Origin: Cymodocea nodosa
Taxonomy: Eukaryota; Streptophyta; Magnoliopsida; Alismatales; Cymodoceaceae
Reading direction: 5' to 3'
Assembly (NCBI GenBank): GCA_036874045.1
Contig: CM072338.1
Location: 20,296,501-20,360,500, forward strand
Length of the DNA stretch: 64,000 nt
Part shown: positions 48,293 through 59,202 of the stretch, piece after piece
How positions within the stretch are numbered: the first letter of the stretch is position 1
Layout of the letters: each line of letters starts with the position of its first letter
Position numbers and translations under genes: made by a program
The notes under the pieces: model-generated
Seen by the model: the letters and a program-made list of their open reading frames with translations, nothing else
What the model was told of the DNA's origin: nothing
The model's database searches: none

Positions 48293-50929
48293 ATGGCGAC
48301 ACTCACGCCGGGAGTCCTCCTGAAGCTCCTCCAATCGATGAACACCGACACGAAAGTGAAAGGCGAACACCGATCCGCCATTCTCCAGGTGATCGGCATC
48401 GTTCCGGCTCCCGCGGGCCACGACTTATGGCCAAGCAACGGGTTCTACATCCAACTCTCCGATTCTGTCAACTCCACCTACGTCTCCCTCTCCGACGCCG
48501 ACGCAGATCTCATCCTTTCCAACCGCCCACAACTTGGCCAATTCGTCCACCTCGACCGCCTCCACTTCGACCCTCCCTCCTCCGTCCCCCGCGCTTCTGG
48601 CCTACGCCCCCTCCCCGGTCGTCCCCAACCCTTCCTCGGCTCCCCTGAACCCCTCGTCGTTAGGATCTCACCCAACCATACTGGTTTCATCATCCAGACA
48701 GCGTCCTCCGACCTCCCGCCGCCCCCGCCCCCAGAGACCATGACGGTTTTTGTTGCCGGAGAGAATGCGGCGTCGGTGGCGGCGGCTCCTGTGAAGAATC
48801 AGCCCTCAACGACAGTGAAGAGGAGGTTCTTATCGCCGGCTTCGGTGAAGATACCCGGGAGGAAGAGTAGCGGTGGTTCAGCGGACCGACAGCCTTCTCC
48901 GGTGTTGAAGGCCGGAGCAAGGCCTTCGACGCCGCCGTTGGGTAGGAGCAGTTCGAGACCGTCTTCGCCTGCCCCGTCGAAATGCGATGTGCCGAGTCTT
49001 GTTGCAGCGAAAGAGGAGAATCGGAAGGTGGCGAGAGAACCGTCTATCGTGGTGCCTTCGAGGTATAGACAGCCTTCGCCTGTCAGCGTGAGGAGGGCGG
49101 CATCGCCGGTAAGCAGAAGAACTTCGTCGTCGCCTGGGAGGAGGTTGTCCGGTGGATTTAGGGTCTCGCCGTTGGCTGGTGAGGGTAAGAAGAAGATTGC
49201 CACCATGGGTGTGGGGATCTCGAAGGTTTCCGATGTGTTGATGGGTTCTTCGAAATCGGTGAGGAAGGGTCGGGATGACGGGTCTTCCAATTTGGCTTCG
49301 AATTCGGAACGCAAGGAGAAAGGAAGGTCGAAGACAAAGCCCAAAAATGAAGATATCAATCATATCATGAGAACACAGGTAAAAAAACGAATTTCTATTC
49401 TTACTCTTTGATTTATTTTGAGGCATATGACTGAATTATTCAAATCATACCTTTCGATTTGTATCTTGAAAATTGAAGTTTACACCTTACTGATGGCATT
49501 TCCATACTGTTTTTGTTTCATCATGGAAGATTCGCACTGTACTATGGCCATGGATACACCTTTTTCTCTCATATTTTGTGTAACTTCGAACAATAGAAGT
49601 CAGATGCTTACACCAGTACACTTAACTTAACTTCGATCTTTTTTTGTAAGATGGTCTAGCACTAAAGCTCAACACTGCATGTTTGATTCCAATTCCAGGC
49701 TGCCATGCCAGGGGGACTGAGTGATGTCGATGGAAAGCAAACAAATGACGAGGATGTGTCATTGGAAAAGAAGGCTACTGGGAAGACAACCCATAACACC
49801 AATTGTTCTGCAGCAGCAGAGAAATCAAGCTCGTCCCCAAAAATATATGTCCACGACCCCAAATGGACAGATGGTAGCTTCCCTCTTGACGTGCTTCCTG
49901 AAAATCTTGAAAGACTTGGGAAGGTAATGTGATTTATCCAATTTGACTTGTCTGAAGTTTCCTAGTTATGCTTTTTTTCATTTGCCCATGCCCTGACTTT
50001 TCTCTGGAGAAATACCAGGAAGCTCTCCATAGGAAAAATGCTGCGGCTACAGCCGCTGCCGAGGCACTGGAAGAGGCTTGTGCCACTGAATCCGTCGTGA
50101 GAAATCTAAGGTCAGCAATTTACTTCTGTCTGTTACGTGTAGATTTTGTTCCAAAGCAGTCGTCTCAATCCGTTGTTCTGTCATCAGCCAATTCTCTGAT
50201 CTTTGTTCCACGGCAAAGATCTGGAGACCCCTGCCGACGATCGATCGCTTCCTGACCATCTACAACGACGTCACGAAGAGGATCTCGATTGTCGAGTCTC
50301 TTGCAACGAGTCGACGTTCCGACGGGAAAGGAGGCGTCGAACCCGCGGCACGTCGCACGTTGGTCTCCCTCTGGATCGACGCAGCACTGGCCACCGACCT
50401 TGAGGTTGTTTCGCCGCTGCTGGACAAAGGAACCGTGGATCTCTCTGAGCAAACGAAGGCCCTGAAGGTCTCCAAGAAGGTGGTGGGCAACCTGCCAAGA
50501 AGGCGGTCTCTTGGAACAACAACGAAGGGCGCTCCCCGCCAAGGTGCAGCCGGCGGCGACGGTGTAGGGGAGACGGTCGAGCTCGCGCAGGCTCTTAGGA
50601 CTGAAATGGAGGTGTGGTTCCTTAAGTTCGTGGAGCAGGCGCTGGACGCGGGTTTGCAGTTGCTCGGGGACTCACGAGCAAGTGCCCCTGCCGTCGAGAT
50701 GTCCTCCGCCGCCTTCCACCAAGACAAAACAGGAAGAGTTGCCGCTTTGCTGTCCCATCTGAAACTGGTTAACCAGTGGTTGGATGGGATTGGGAAGAAG
50801 ATGGACGACTCCACCCCCATTCGCAGAGAGAGCATTGAGAGGTTGAGGAAGAAGATCTATGGATTTGTCATACGCCATGTGGGTTCTGCTTTCGACGACT
50901 CTGTTTCGCCTGCTTCTTCCGCTTCATAG
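48293..50929 (+). CDS. DUF936 family protein
   Basis: Four exons (48293-49378, 49699-49923, 50019-50110, 50188-50929), all GT-AG and in phase, give 714 residues. The N-terminus [48 protein letters not shown] and [10 protein letters not shown] define the plant DUF936 domain (about residues 1-120). A long Ser/Pro/Arg-rich disordered middle contains short repeats of RQPSPV and [10 protein letters not shown] type. The helical C-terminal part ([24 protein letters not shown], shown in part: [17 protein letters not shown], and [10 protein letters not shown]) is also typical. The molecular function of the family is unknown; basic disordered regions suggest microtubule or nucleic-acid association, which is speculation. 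The start is fixed by the conserved MATLTPG. Confidence 0.9.
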
Positions 50930-52288
50930 TCCGATGTTGTCGGAAGAAGAAAGTCTGGCGTTCCGATTTCATAAGAAAGCATTGCCCGTGTCAGGAAAAT
51001 AGTAAAATAATGTTTTTTTTGTTTTTTCAAGCATCTCGTGGATTTGGAGTCTTGAATTTGTGATTTAAATTGATAAAAAAGTTTAAGTCTCACTGCTTTG
51101 ACGTAAAATGAGCGTAGGATTTCTTTGAGCCATAACTAATAATTGCTTGCAAATCTTGTAGATTTGTCTTCAGCTGATTAATGACAAGCTATTTTTCCTT
51201 TTGTTTTGAAGTACAATTTGCCTTTTCCATTTACCATAGGGTTTTTTATCAGCATACATTTTTCTGGCCTATCATAACCTACATTGTAAAATTATAAAAT
51301 TCTACCTATACTTACTTCATTTTCAAGAAAAAATTACTTTTAAATCTTCTACTTCAAATTAATTTCAATTGAACATCATACGTCATAATATAAGTTAAAG
51401 GTGTTTTCAAATGGCAGACAAGTAAACAAACTTTTTGAAATTGTTTACTCATTAAACTAAGTTAACTGGAGGAATATATTAGGCAAGGATTTCATTTATA
51501 TTAGGCAAGAATATACAATACTCTTGAATATGTAAAAGATGTTAAGAAAATTTTTAAGTCATTCAGGTAAAAATATATCCTCGTTAATTTATCATAAATA
51601 ATAATAAATTTGTAGTTTTTTACAAAATTAAAAAATGTCTATATTTTTTAGTGGGAAATGAGGAAAATCAATTTAAACTTACGTTGAATATCAAAGAAAT
51701 TTATTTTCAATGGAAGTAGATATATAAATGCCAAACTTATAAACATACATCAAATAAAAAATATTTTACTTTTTATTTACACATTTGATTTCATACAGAG
51801 AAATCCTTGAAGAATACGCGTAAACTTGTGGCATGCGTTTCAAAATTAGAACGGTCAAATTTTCCAATAGGCCAGTCGACTAGAAGCTATTTTTGTATTA
51901 TTAAAATTTAAAATCTTAACGATAACGATAAGCAAGTGCGATTAATAAAATTTAATATTTTTAGCTTGTTAAGACAAAATGTTATCGATATTTTTTTGCA
52001 AATATTGTTGTCAACGAATCCTAGTAAAGAATAGGTGCAAATCGTACAGCTCTACAAATCTGAGGGTGGTTTTTGCAAGATTTCCCTACAGATTACCTAC
52101 TATTCGGCGTTTATAAATTCGAGGGTAGTTACCATAAATTTTACGTCTCTTTAAATATTCCAAAATGCTTGTGTGTGTCTGTGTCCTGGACGCTCTTTTC
52201 AAAACGGCGCCTTTCCCTCTTTGTCCGGCCAAGAACGAGCGTGACTGTGAAACACCGAAGAGGACGTAGGGCACAGATATCTCCGCAG
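50930..52288. promoter_or_regulatory. Upstream region of the CDKB2 gene with AACGG motifs
   Basis: AT-rich intergenic DNA between the DUF936 stop and the CDKB2 start. Two AACGG cores, the centre of the mitosis-specific activator (MSA) element bound by three-repeat MYB factors, lie at 51850-51854 (TTAGAACGGTCAAA) and 52203-52207 (TTCAAAACGGCGCC). MSA elements drive G2/M expression of B-type CDKs and cyclins in plants. A five-base core also occurs by chance, so the second, close to the start, is the better candidate. Confidence 0.4.
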
Positions 52289-55200
52289 ATGGACAAGTAC
52301 GTGAAACTGAAGAAGGTGGGCGAGGGAACCTACGGGAAGGTTTACAAGGCACAGGACAAGGTTACCGGCCAACTCGTCGCCATTAAGAAGACCCGTCTCG
52401 AGATGGACGAGGAGGGCATCCCTCCCACCAGTCTACGTGAGATATCCCTCCTCCAGTTGCTCTCCCAGAGCATCTACATCGTCAGGTCTGCCGCTGATGT
52501 CGCTGCTGGCTCCTCGGAAGAAAAGATCGTATTTTGCTAAATGTTGGTCCTTTTTCGGCGGGATTTTGGATCGCAGGTTGATGTGTGTGGAGCAAGTGGA
52601 AAAGAACGGGAAGCCAATGCTCTACCTCGTGTTTGAGTATCTCGAGTCGGACCTCAAGAAGTTCATCGATTCCCACCGCAAGGGTCCGAATCCCGGGCCT
52701 CTTCCTCCTCCACTGATCAAGGTAATGGATTCTTCATTCGCTCATGTCCTTACTTCATACGGTCAAATGTTGAATGTTTGATGTTCCGCTCTCATTATCT
52801 GGAGATTTTTGGGACAGAGTTTCTTGTATCAGTTGTGCAAGGGAGTCGCCCATTGCCACGGCCATGGGGTACTCCACAGGTTCATCATCCTTGCATTTCG
52901 CTACTTTTTTGAAAACAGAATAGCCGTTTTAGCGATTTTAAATACCTATGATTATATTTGCCTTGGTGCTTGTCTTTTCACTTGTACAGGGATTTGAAGC
53001 CTCAGAATCTTCTAGTGGACATGGAAAGGGGGATCTTGAAGGTTGCTGATCTAGGACTAGGGAGGGCTTTTACTGTTCCACTTAAGAACTATACGCATGA
53101 GGTTTGCTTTATCATCTTGTGTGGTCATGCTTTCAGCTTTCAATTGTCTTCTTACTCATTTGAATATTGTTTCAATACAGATTGTTACTCTTTGGTATAG
53201 AGCTCCTGAGGTTCTTCTGGGTGCTACCCATTACTCAACTGGAGTAGATATGTGGTCTGTTGGTTGTATATTTGGTAAACATCCATTTTTTCCTGCTTCT
53301 TCTTAGTTATCAGTGTACTCCAATTATCTGGGGATCAGGATTTCTGTTGCATAATTGCACGTACTATTCATTTTTTCTACCTTATAAATAATTTACATCG
53401 ATTTTTTGATATTTATTACCTTTTTTGAGAAAACAAACATGTTTTTTCATTGTATGCCAAGTATCATTTATTCTGTGCATTTTGCAAGTGTGAGCAGTGT
53501 GGATTGGTGAATGAGTGGATAATAATCCGAAGTTATATATGAATCTGGGGAAATAGATAAGAAATGAATGCATACAAAGTCGTGATTTGTGTTACATATG
53601 TGATAGTTGTGAAAATTTTCTAACAAACTATAATAGTGTTGGTTTAAACAGCAAAATACAACATTAATAATGGATTTTATTTAATATAACAATTGGAAAC
53701 TAGGACATCGGATAATCAAAATTTTGTCAAAATGTAAAAGATCTTATTTGTATAGTGGAAGAGATCTCTTCAAAGTTGACTTGAATCCATAAATCGTTGG
53801 AGTAACATTGAATACCTTACACTTAAAAATCATTATTTGATTCCCACAGCATGAGTCTCTATCGAACCATTCCTAGGTACCATCAAAGAAGACAGTCAGC
53901 ACTCATGATCTACCTTGAGTGAAACCTTATCGGAGTGCCATTCCACCCCACCCTGAAGTAAATAATCTGGACATTTTCATTTCCTTGAGTAGGACCCACA
54001 ACAATCCTCTTTTCTTCTTTAAACAAATCAAAACTATGTTTCCTTACATTCTCAATCAAGTTTATATATGATCATCAAAACACATCCAATAGCTATGGTT
54101 TTATGTGAAGTCATGGAGAACAATCAAGGGTCACAGGCATTCTAAAAGTTTCAGAAAAAAGGAAACATCTAAATTTCCCAATACCCATTGCAAATCAGAT
54201 GTTCAATTGGGACGTCTGCTTGAGACATTTGTAGCATTCAACTTTGTTGGACGTATGATTGGACGTGTAGTGGAGGTCTCTGTGGTCTTCTAGATGTCTT
54301 GGCCGGGAATTCGGTCCTGGAGTTTCAGAGACCATGATGCTCTGATGTCTAGTTGTGGTCTCTGTGGTATTTTAGAGCCATCTTTTGCATGTCTGCCCAG
54401 ATGTCCATATAGGTTCCCATCTCAACTCTAAAGATAGGCTCCTCTTTAACTACGTAGATCATTTTGGATTACCATTTGGAGACTGACTCCAACAACTAGC
54501 CTATTGTGGATGTAAATATTCCTATCGCTATGAGAATATTGAGGAATGAAACAGTAGTTTTGAAAACTGTAGATTTCAGAATGTATAGTGATAATATTCT
54601 CTTCCCATCATTATTAGAAGTCTAGATAATGCATCCTTCTTCTGGTTCCTCAAAATTCTACAACTGTAGGTTTCAAAATGCATGACCAAATCATGAAATC
54701 TAATTCCATCGTTATAAATCTGTAGCACATCATCTATACAGGTCCTAAAAATTCTACTATAGTGAGGCAATCTCAAATCAACTGCCATATATTCTTAATT
54801 GAATTCACACGTAAAGAGTAAACCAATCAAGATGCTTTTCAAGATCTTGATCAATTACTCCCGGATCATGTGGCAGCTTAGTTATCAATTCTTTATTTGC
54901 TCCTTAAATACCTAAAATACCTATGTTAGCCTCTTCCTCGCTATTTCAACATCTGCATTCTCTTTCTTCATTTTCATGTCATTGCGACAGAATAATAAAC
55001 TGGATGGTTGGCTTTTCTTATTATATTTTTTGTGTAGCTGAGATGGTAAGGAGACAAGCTCTGTTCACTGGTGACTCAGAACTACAGCAGCTGCTTCATA
55101 TATTCAGGTACATGGCATATGTATTGGAGGAATGTTGAGCTACATCAATCATGTTCTAATATTCAAGATGTTGCATGCCATACTGTATCTTACTACTTTG

Positions 55201-55965
55201 ATCGTTCTTTGGCTCCAGAATTTCTTTATCCTTTTCCTAGCAAGATATGCATCCATTTTTGGAAACCTAAATGCCACTTTAGCCATTTGTGTCTTTGAGG
55301 GTTATTTGCTGAAGGGCTCACCGGTGTTGTCCCAAGTATCACTTAGGCACTTACTTTATCGATTCATGTCTTTGTATTAATATTCTGTTCTTAATCTTTT
55401 ATTGATCAACTTGGCATTCACTGTGGCAACTCATTTGCCTCTTGTAAAGACTGTTAGGTACTCCAACTGAGGAACAATGGCCTGGAGTCAGATCTCTAAG
55501 AGACTGGCATGAGTATCCTCAATGGAGGCCTCAAAATATTGCTCGTGTGGTTCCTTCATTGGAGCCTGATGGTGTTGATCTGCTACAGGTTAAAATTTCC
55601 TGATATTTCATGATAACTGTTACGGTAGAACTTGTGATTTACCTGTCTAATGTGTGAACGTTTCTACACGAGAATATCTTGTAGTCTTTTTTAGCACCTT
55701 GTGTTTTTTCCCTCATAAAATTGCTTTTAGTAATTCCATTGGCAAATACGTCGTGTATCGTCAATCACATATTCTATACGGTTTTATCTATACCTGAGGG
55801 CTTCGGCATCTGTTTATGATTCGGCAACATTTAGTACCTCATATTGCTTGTATATATTTCATTTTATTGCAGAAAATGCTTCAATATGATCCTGCGAAAA
55901 GAGTATCGGCCAAAGCAGCAATGAATCATCCCTACTTTGACAGCCTTGACAAGTCCCAATTCTAA
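52289..55965 (+). CDS. CDKB2: B-type cyclin-dependent kinase, CDKB2 type
   Basis: Eight exons (52289-52485, 52577-52721, 52818-52879, 52990-53101, 53181-53274, 55038-55107, 55450-55588, 55873-55965), all GT-AG and in phase, give 303 residues. The glycine loop GEGTYG is at 11-16 with inhibitory-type T14/Y15, the ATP lysine at K33, the cyclin-binding helix PPTSLRE at 45-51, HRD at 134-136, DLG at 155-157, the T-loop YTHE at 169-172 and the C-terminus [12 protein letters not shown]. The rice CDKB2 type shares [20 protein letters not shown] and [14 protein letters not shown]-like segments. Plant CDKB kinases peak at G2/M and drive mitotic entry with cyclin B/D partners. The helix has Ser where most B-type CDKs have Ala or Thr (PPTALRE/PPTTLRE). 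Intron 5 is 1.76 kb. An in-frame upstream extension to 52073 is not supported by homology. Confidence 0.93.
53275..55037. other. Large intron 5 of CDKB2, possibly with old insert
   Basis: At 1.76 kb this intron is many times longer than the other CDKB2 introns (77-340 bp). Its middle (about 53850-54800) differs in composition from the flanks and has internal short repeats (GTGGTCTCTGTGGT near 54350 and a variant near 54275), which suggests a decayed insertion. No element family was recognised. Confidence 0.4.
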
Positions 55966-57388
55966 AGAGAAAAATATCAAACTGAAGACGTGTCTGAGCG
56001 TCAAGCAACTATTTTTGTTGCCGAGGATGTTTGTGACAGCTGATGTGATGTAAATCGTTCTGTGTTACAGGTATCACCGATGAAATTGTGTATTGCTGTT
56101 ACATTGCCATTAAGGATTGGCGTACGTGTATCATTGATTTTATCATCGAATTTTGTGCCAAGAAAATGAATTATGTATGATAGTTCAAAATTAATTTTTT
56201 TTCCCTATCTACGATTTTGAAAATTTGAAATGCAAATCATTTTTCAAAATTTTTAATGTTCTCCTCAATATCTATCACGTTAAAAAATCTGGAAATGATT
56301 TTGCCTGAGATCATAACTACGTAAGATATGAAATAACCTAAAATTGAATTCAAACGCAACTTGAGATGAATACTGCTTTTCTTGATGGCGGCCGGTGGTG
56401 TTTTTATTTAAATTCAGATTTAAGATCTCTGTTTTTCATGATAAAGCGAGAAATCGTATGCCTTTTTTATTTCCGTACATGCCAAGACGTCATCTGTGGC
56501 GGTGAATTCCCCAATCTCTGCTCCTTATCTAAGTTCTGACTTCTGTGTTTTGACGTTGTTGCTGAGTTTTTCTTAAGTGAAATCTAATCGTTCAAACAAT
56601 CCTTTTAATAGTGAAATATTGTGAACATTACAATCAAAATTCAATTGCAAACCACAAATAAATGAACACAAAAATTTATGCAGAAAATCTTCTTAGTGCA
56701 AAGATGTCCTAAGGATCAAAAATCAAGAGACCTAATAATTTACCTTTAAATCTTCTACCATAATAATAATGGTGATGATGATGGATATAAAGATGTCCAC
56801 TGTGGTATCACTTCTTCCCCTGGGTCATCCATCGGACGTCTTTCTCTCTTTCTCTCTTCTTCAGGCTTCAGGTTCAGGTTCAGGTGCCCGTGTGAATATT
56901 AGGGTTTTGCAGGGAATAGGGGATTGGACTTGAATAGAGGAGGAGAAGCAGGATACGGATTTACGTGCAACTGCGTGTGGCTTTCGAGGGACGCGGTGAC
57001 CGGGAAGCTTAATTTTCTTGAGCAAGAAGCAGTACATGGACGCGGATGATGTTTTCAGGTGGATCGATCATTAATATTCTGACGCCGGCCGTTGATCAAG
57101 TGCATGCATACAGTTTGGGTGATCAGAAGATATTACCTGGGAGGACGGGAGGGGTGTCATCCTCCCTCCTATACTTGGAGCGATCGGCTACGGATATTAG
57201 ATTCGACTTGTTCTTCATAAAGCTCGCCCCAAACCTACAGAGGCGGATACTTGGAGTTCGCAGGCTCCAATACGACACCCCATCTTCCCCTTTCCGGAGT
57301 CCGCGTAATTTTCCGTTTATTAATGGGGGGTTTACGTGATCGATCGATCATGTGTCAATTGATTAACTTGTTCTTAATTCTTCTGCAG
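55966..57388. other. Intergenic region downstream of CDKB2
   Basis: It contains the CDKB2 3' UTR and AT-rich DNA, with a short GGTTCA-type tandem run (about 56866-56884). Apart from the fragments that follow, no gene was recognised. Confidence 0.4.
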
Positions 57389-57745
57389 AGTCTCACGTAC
57401 CAGTCGTGCAACGAGGTCTATGCCATTTCGATTTCGATCGGTAGTCTTTTCTTGATCTTACATGTACGTACGTACGTACACGTCTTCTGAAAACTTGTAC
57501 TAGAGTCCAAATTACAACGTTGGTACGTAATTTGTCATTTCATCATCATTCATTATTGTCAAATACGATTAAGATTCACCACTGATGAGTATATACTATT
57601 GCGTGCCCGATCTTGTCCGACGATTCAGAAGCACGGAAATCTGTACAGATCTAGCTCCGGAAGCACTTCTCAACAAGGACATAAAATTCTCACACGGGTT
57701 GGACATGTGGTCTGCCGGGTGTGTCGCCCAATCCAAGTTTAAATC
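57389..57745 (+). pseudogene. Fragments of a decayed CDK-like kinase gene
   Basis: 57389-57440 follows TTCTGCAG and reads SLTYQSCNEVYA, matching the start of CDKB2 exon 3 ([12 protein letters not shown]) both in sequence and in its acceptor position. Its end at ATCG/GTAGTC resembles a shortened exon. About 57635-57730 reads EICTDLAPEALLNKDIKFS and GLDMWSAGCV, matching CDKB2 exon 5 ([15 protein letters not shown] and [10 protein letters not shown]). The parts needed for catalysis (HRD, DFG) were not found. This looks like a decayed tandem copy of a CDK gene about 1.4 kb behind CDKB2. It could derive from another CDK class. Confidence 0.5.
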
Positions 57746-58444
57746 ACGTGTTTTACTTAATATTTACCAGGGCTGGCCAGCTACCTTCGTCCTCCCATCA
57801 CCTGTCACGTACGTACGTAATGATCGCAAGTCTTTCTAAATTCCATTCCCTCCTCTCCTCCGGTGACAGTAGAAAGACCTGTCTATATATATATATATAT
57901 AGATATATATGTGCATGTTGTACCTATAGCCTTTTCTTGGTAATTCAAATTTGCATCAGAAATTTACATATATATGAAGGGGCAGGTTTATCTTGAGCTG
58001 TATGATTAATTAGAACTGTGAAATGGATCGTACGTTGTCAGGTTCCAGGGAAAAAAAAAATTCTGGAATGTCGACATCCCCGGCCAATACGCATAAATTA
58101 ATTGAGAGACAGGAATAAACAAATTATGGCCGAGTGTAAATGATGCCGTATTCCATCAATACCACATGATTACGAAGGCAAGGACAAAGCAGAAAGAGAT
58201 CACCATTTCTGTTTACGAGTGTCCAAGACTAAAGAAAATTAATCATGGAATGAGACAACAAACGGCATCCGTATGTCTCTCCCTTCCTTCCCTCTCAAAG
58301 GCAAATAATAATAATAACAACAACATCTCGCGGGATCGAAATCACTCCCTGAATGCCATCTACTTACAACCTAATCAGTAAAATTGGGAAAAAAGGAAAA
58401 AGCCCTCAAGAAGAAGAAGGATAGGAATGATTAAGTCCTCGTCC
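57746..58444. other. Intergenic region
   Basis: AT-rich DNA with an AT dinucleotide run (about 57884-57908) and a short AAT/AAC trinucleotide run (about 58306-58325). The right part is the 3' flank of the LURP-one-related gene. No gene was recognised. Confidence 0.4.
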
Positions 58445-59098
58445 TCATACTCTGGACCCAAACATCTGTTCCAGCAAGATCACGAGCGCCATCGCGACGG
58501 TGGAGTCCAACAGGGACTGATCCACCACCAACCTGAACACGTCATTCCCGAATCCCACCCCGCCGACTGTCTCCTTCCTCCTGACCTCAGCCACCTGCAC
58601 CCCCCGCCGGTCGCACACCCTACAGCACCTGCTCCCGTACGACCCCTCCACCACGTACCCCTCGGCACTGCCGCCGCACATCGTCACACGCGCCAGCACC
58701 TTCGACTGCAGCAGCGGCAGCCTTCTCTGCTTCGTCACCGACAATATCGGGTTGGCGGACTCCTCCCCGGCGTGTACCGTCCAAGTCTCCCCCAGGCTCA
58801 ACCTCTTGCGGCGGATGGAGACGAGGGGGGCGCCGGCGGAGTCCATAAGGACTATCTCGGTGGCACCGCAGATGCCGGAGTCGTAGTTGTCGACGCGGAA
58901 GACGAGGTTGCCCTTGGAGTCGAAGACAGTGAAGCCGCTGCAATTGAAGAGGAGAGACTTCTTCCACACCGTCAGCACGGCCGCCTCTTCGGGACTGCCG
59001 ATGGACGGGAAGATCCTGGGAATCGTCGTCGGCGGAGGAGGAGGATGAGGAAGAGAGCGAGAGCCGGAGATGGCGTTAGGGTGGATCTTCTTCGTCAT
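58445..59098 (-). CDS. LURP-one-related (LOR, DUF567) protein
   Basis: An intronless GC-rich gene of 217 residues. It starts MTKKIHPNA, with a proline-rich N-terminus, and then shows the LOR beta-barrel landmarks: LTVWKKSLLFNCSGFTVFD, GNLVFRVDNY, EIVLMDSAGAPLVSIRRKRLSLGETW (shown in part: LMDSAGAPLVSIRRKRLSL), YVVEGSYGSRCCRV and FRLVVDQSLLDSTVAMALVILLEQ (in part). The fold is that of Tubby C-terminal and scramblase-like proteins, and Arabidopsis LURP1 is needed for full defence against a downy mildew; the function here is unknown. The frame is open for 56 more codons upstream, but ATG 59098 is the conserved start and the extra part is encoded by a CA/TA repeat. Confidence 0.88.
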   Translation of the reverse strand: MTKKIHPNAISGSRSLPHPPPPPTTIPRIFPSIGSPEEAAVLTVWKKSLLFNCSGFTVFDSKGNLVFRVDNYDSGICGATEIVLMDSAGAPLVSIRRKRLSLGETWTVHAGEESANPILSVTKQRRLPLLQSKVLARVTMCGGSAEGYVVEGSYGSRCCRVCDRRGVQVAEVRRKETVGGVGFGNDVFRLVVDQSLLDSTVAMALVILLEQMFGSRV

Positions 59099-59173
59099 TT
59101 TGGGAGGCGACGCTGGCGGTTTTCCCGTCGGTTGCGGTAGGGATGAAAACGAATGAACCGGAAGGATCAGTGG

Positions 59174-59202
59174 ACACACACACACACACACATATATATA
59201 GA
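59174..59202 (-). promoter_or_regulatory. TATA-like box with adjacent (CA)n repeat
   Basis: TATATATA on the minus strand at about 59192-59201 lies about 95 bp before the LURP-one-related start codon. A CA dinucleotide run (about 59174-59192) lies between it and the expected transcription start, so repeat length could change spacing or the leader. Confidence 0.4.

Noticed and set aside
52073-52288. N-terminal extension of the CDKB2 frame by 72 codons
   Set aside because: No CDKB has such an extension, and the conserved MDKY start lies at 52289.
58427-59140. A 237-codon plus-strand frame
   Set aside because: It is antisense to the LURP-one-related gene, whose minus-strand frame shows the conserved domain.
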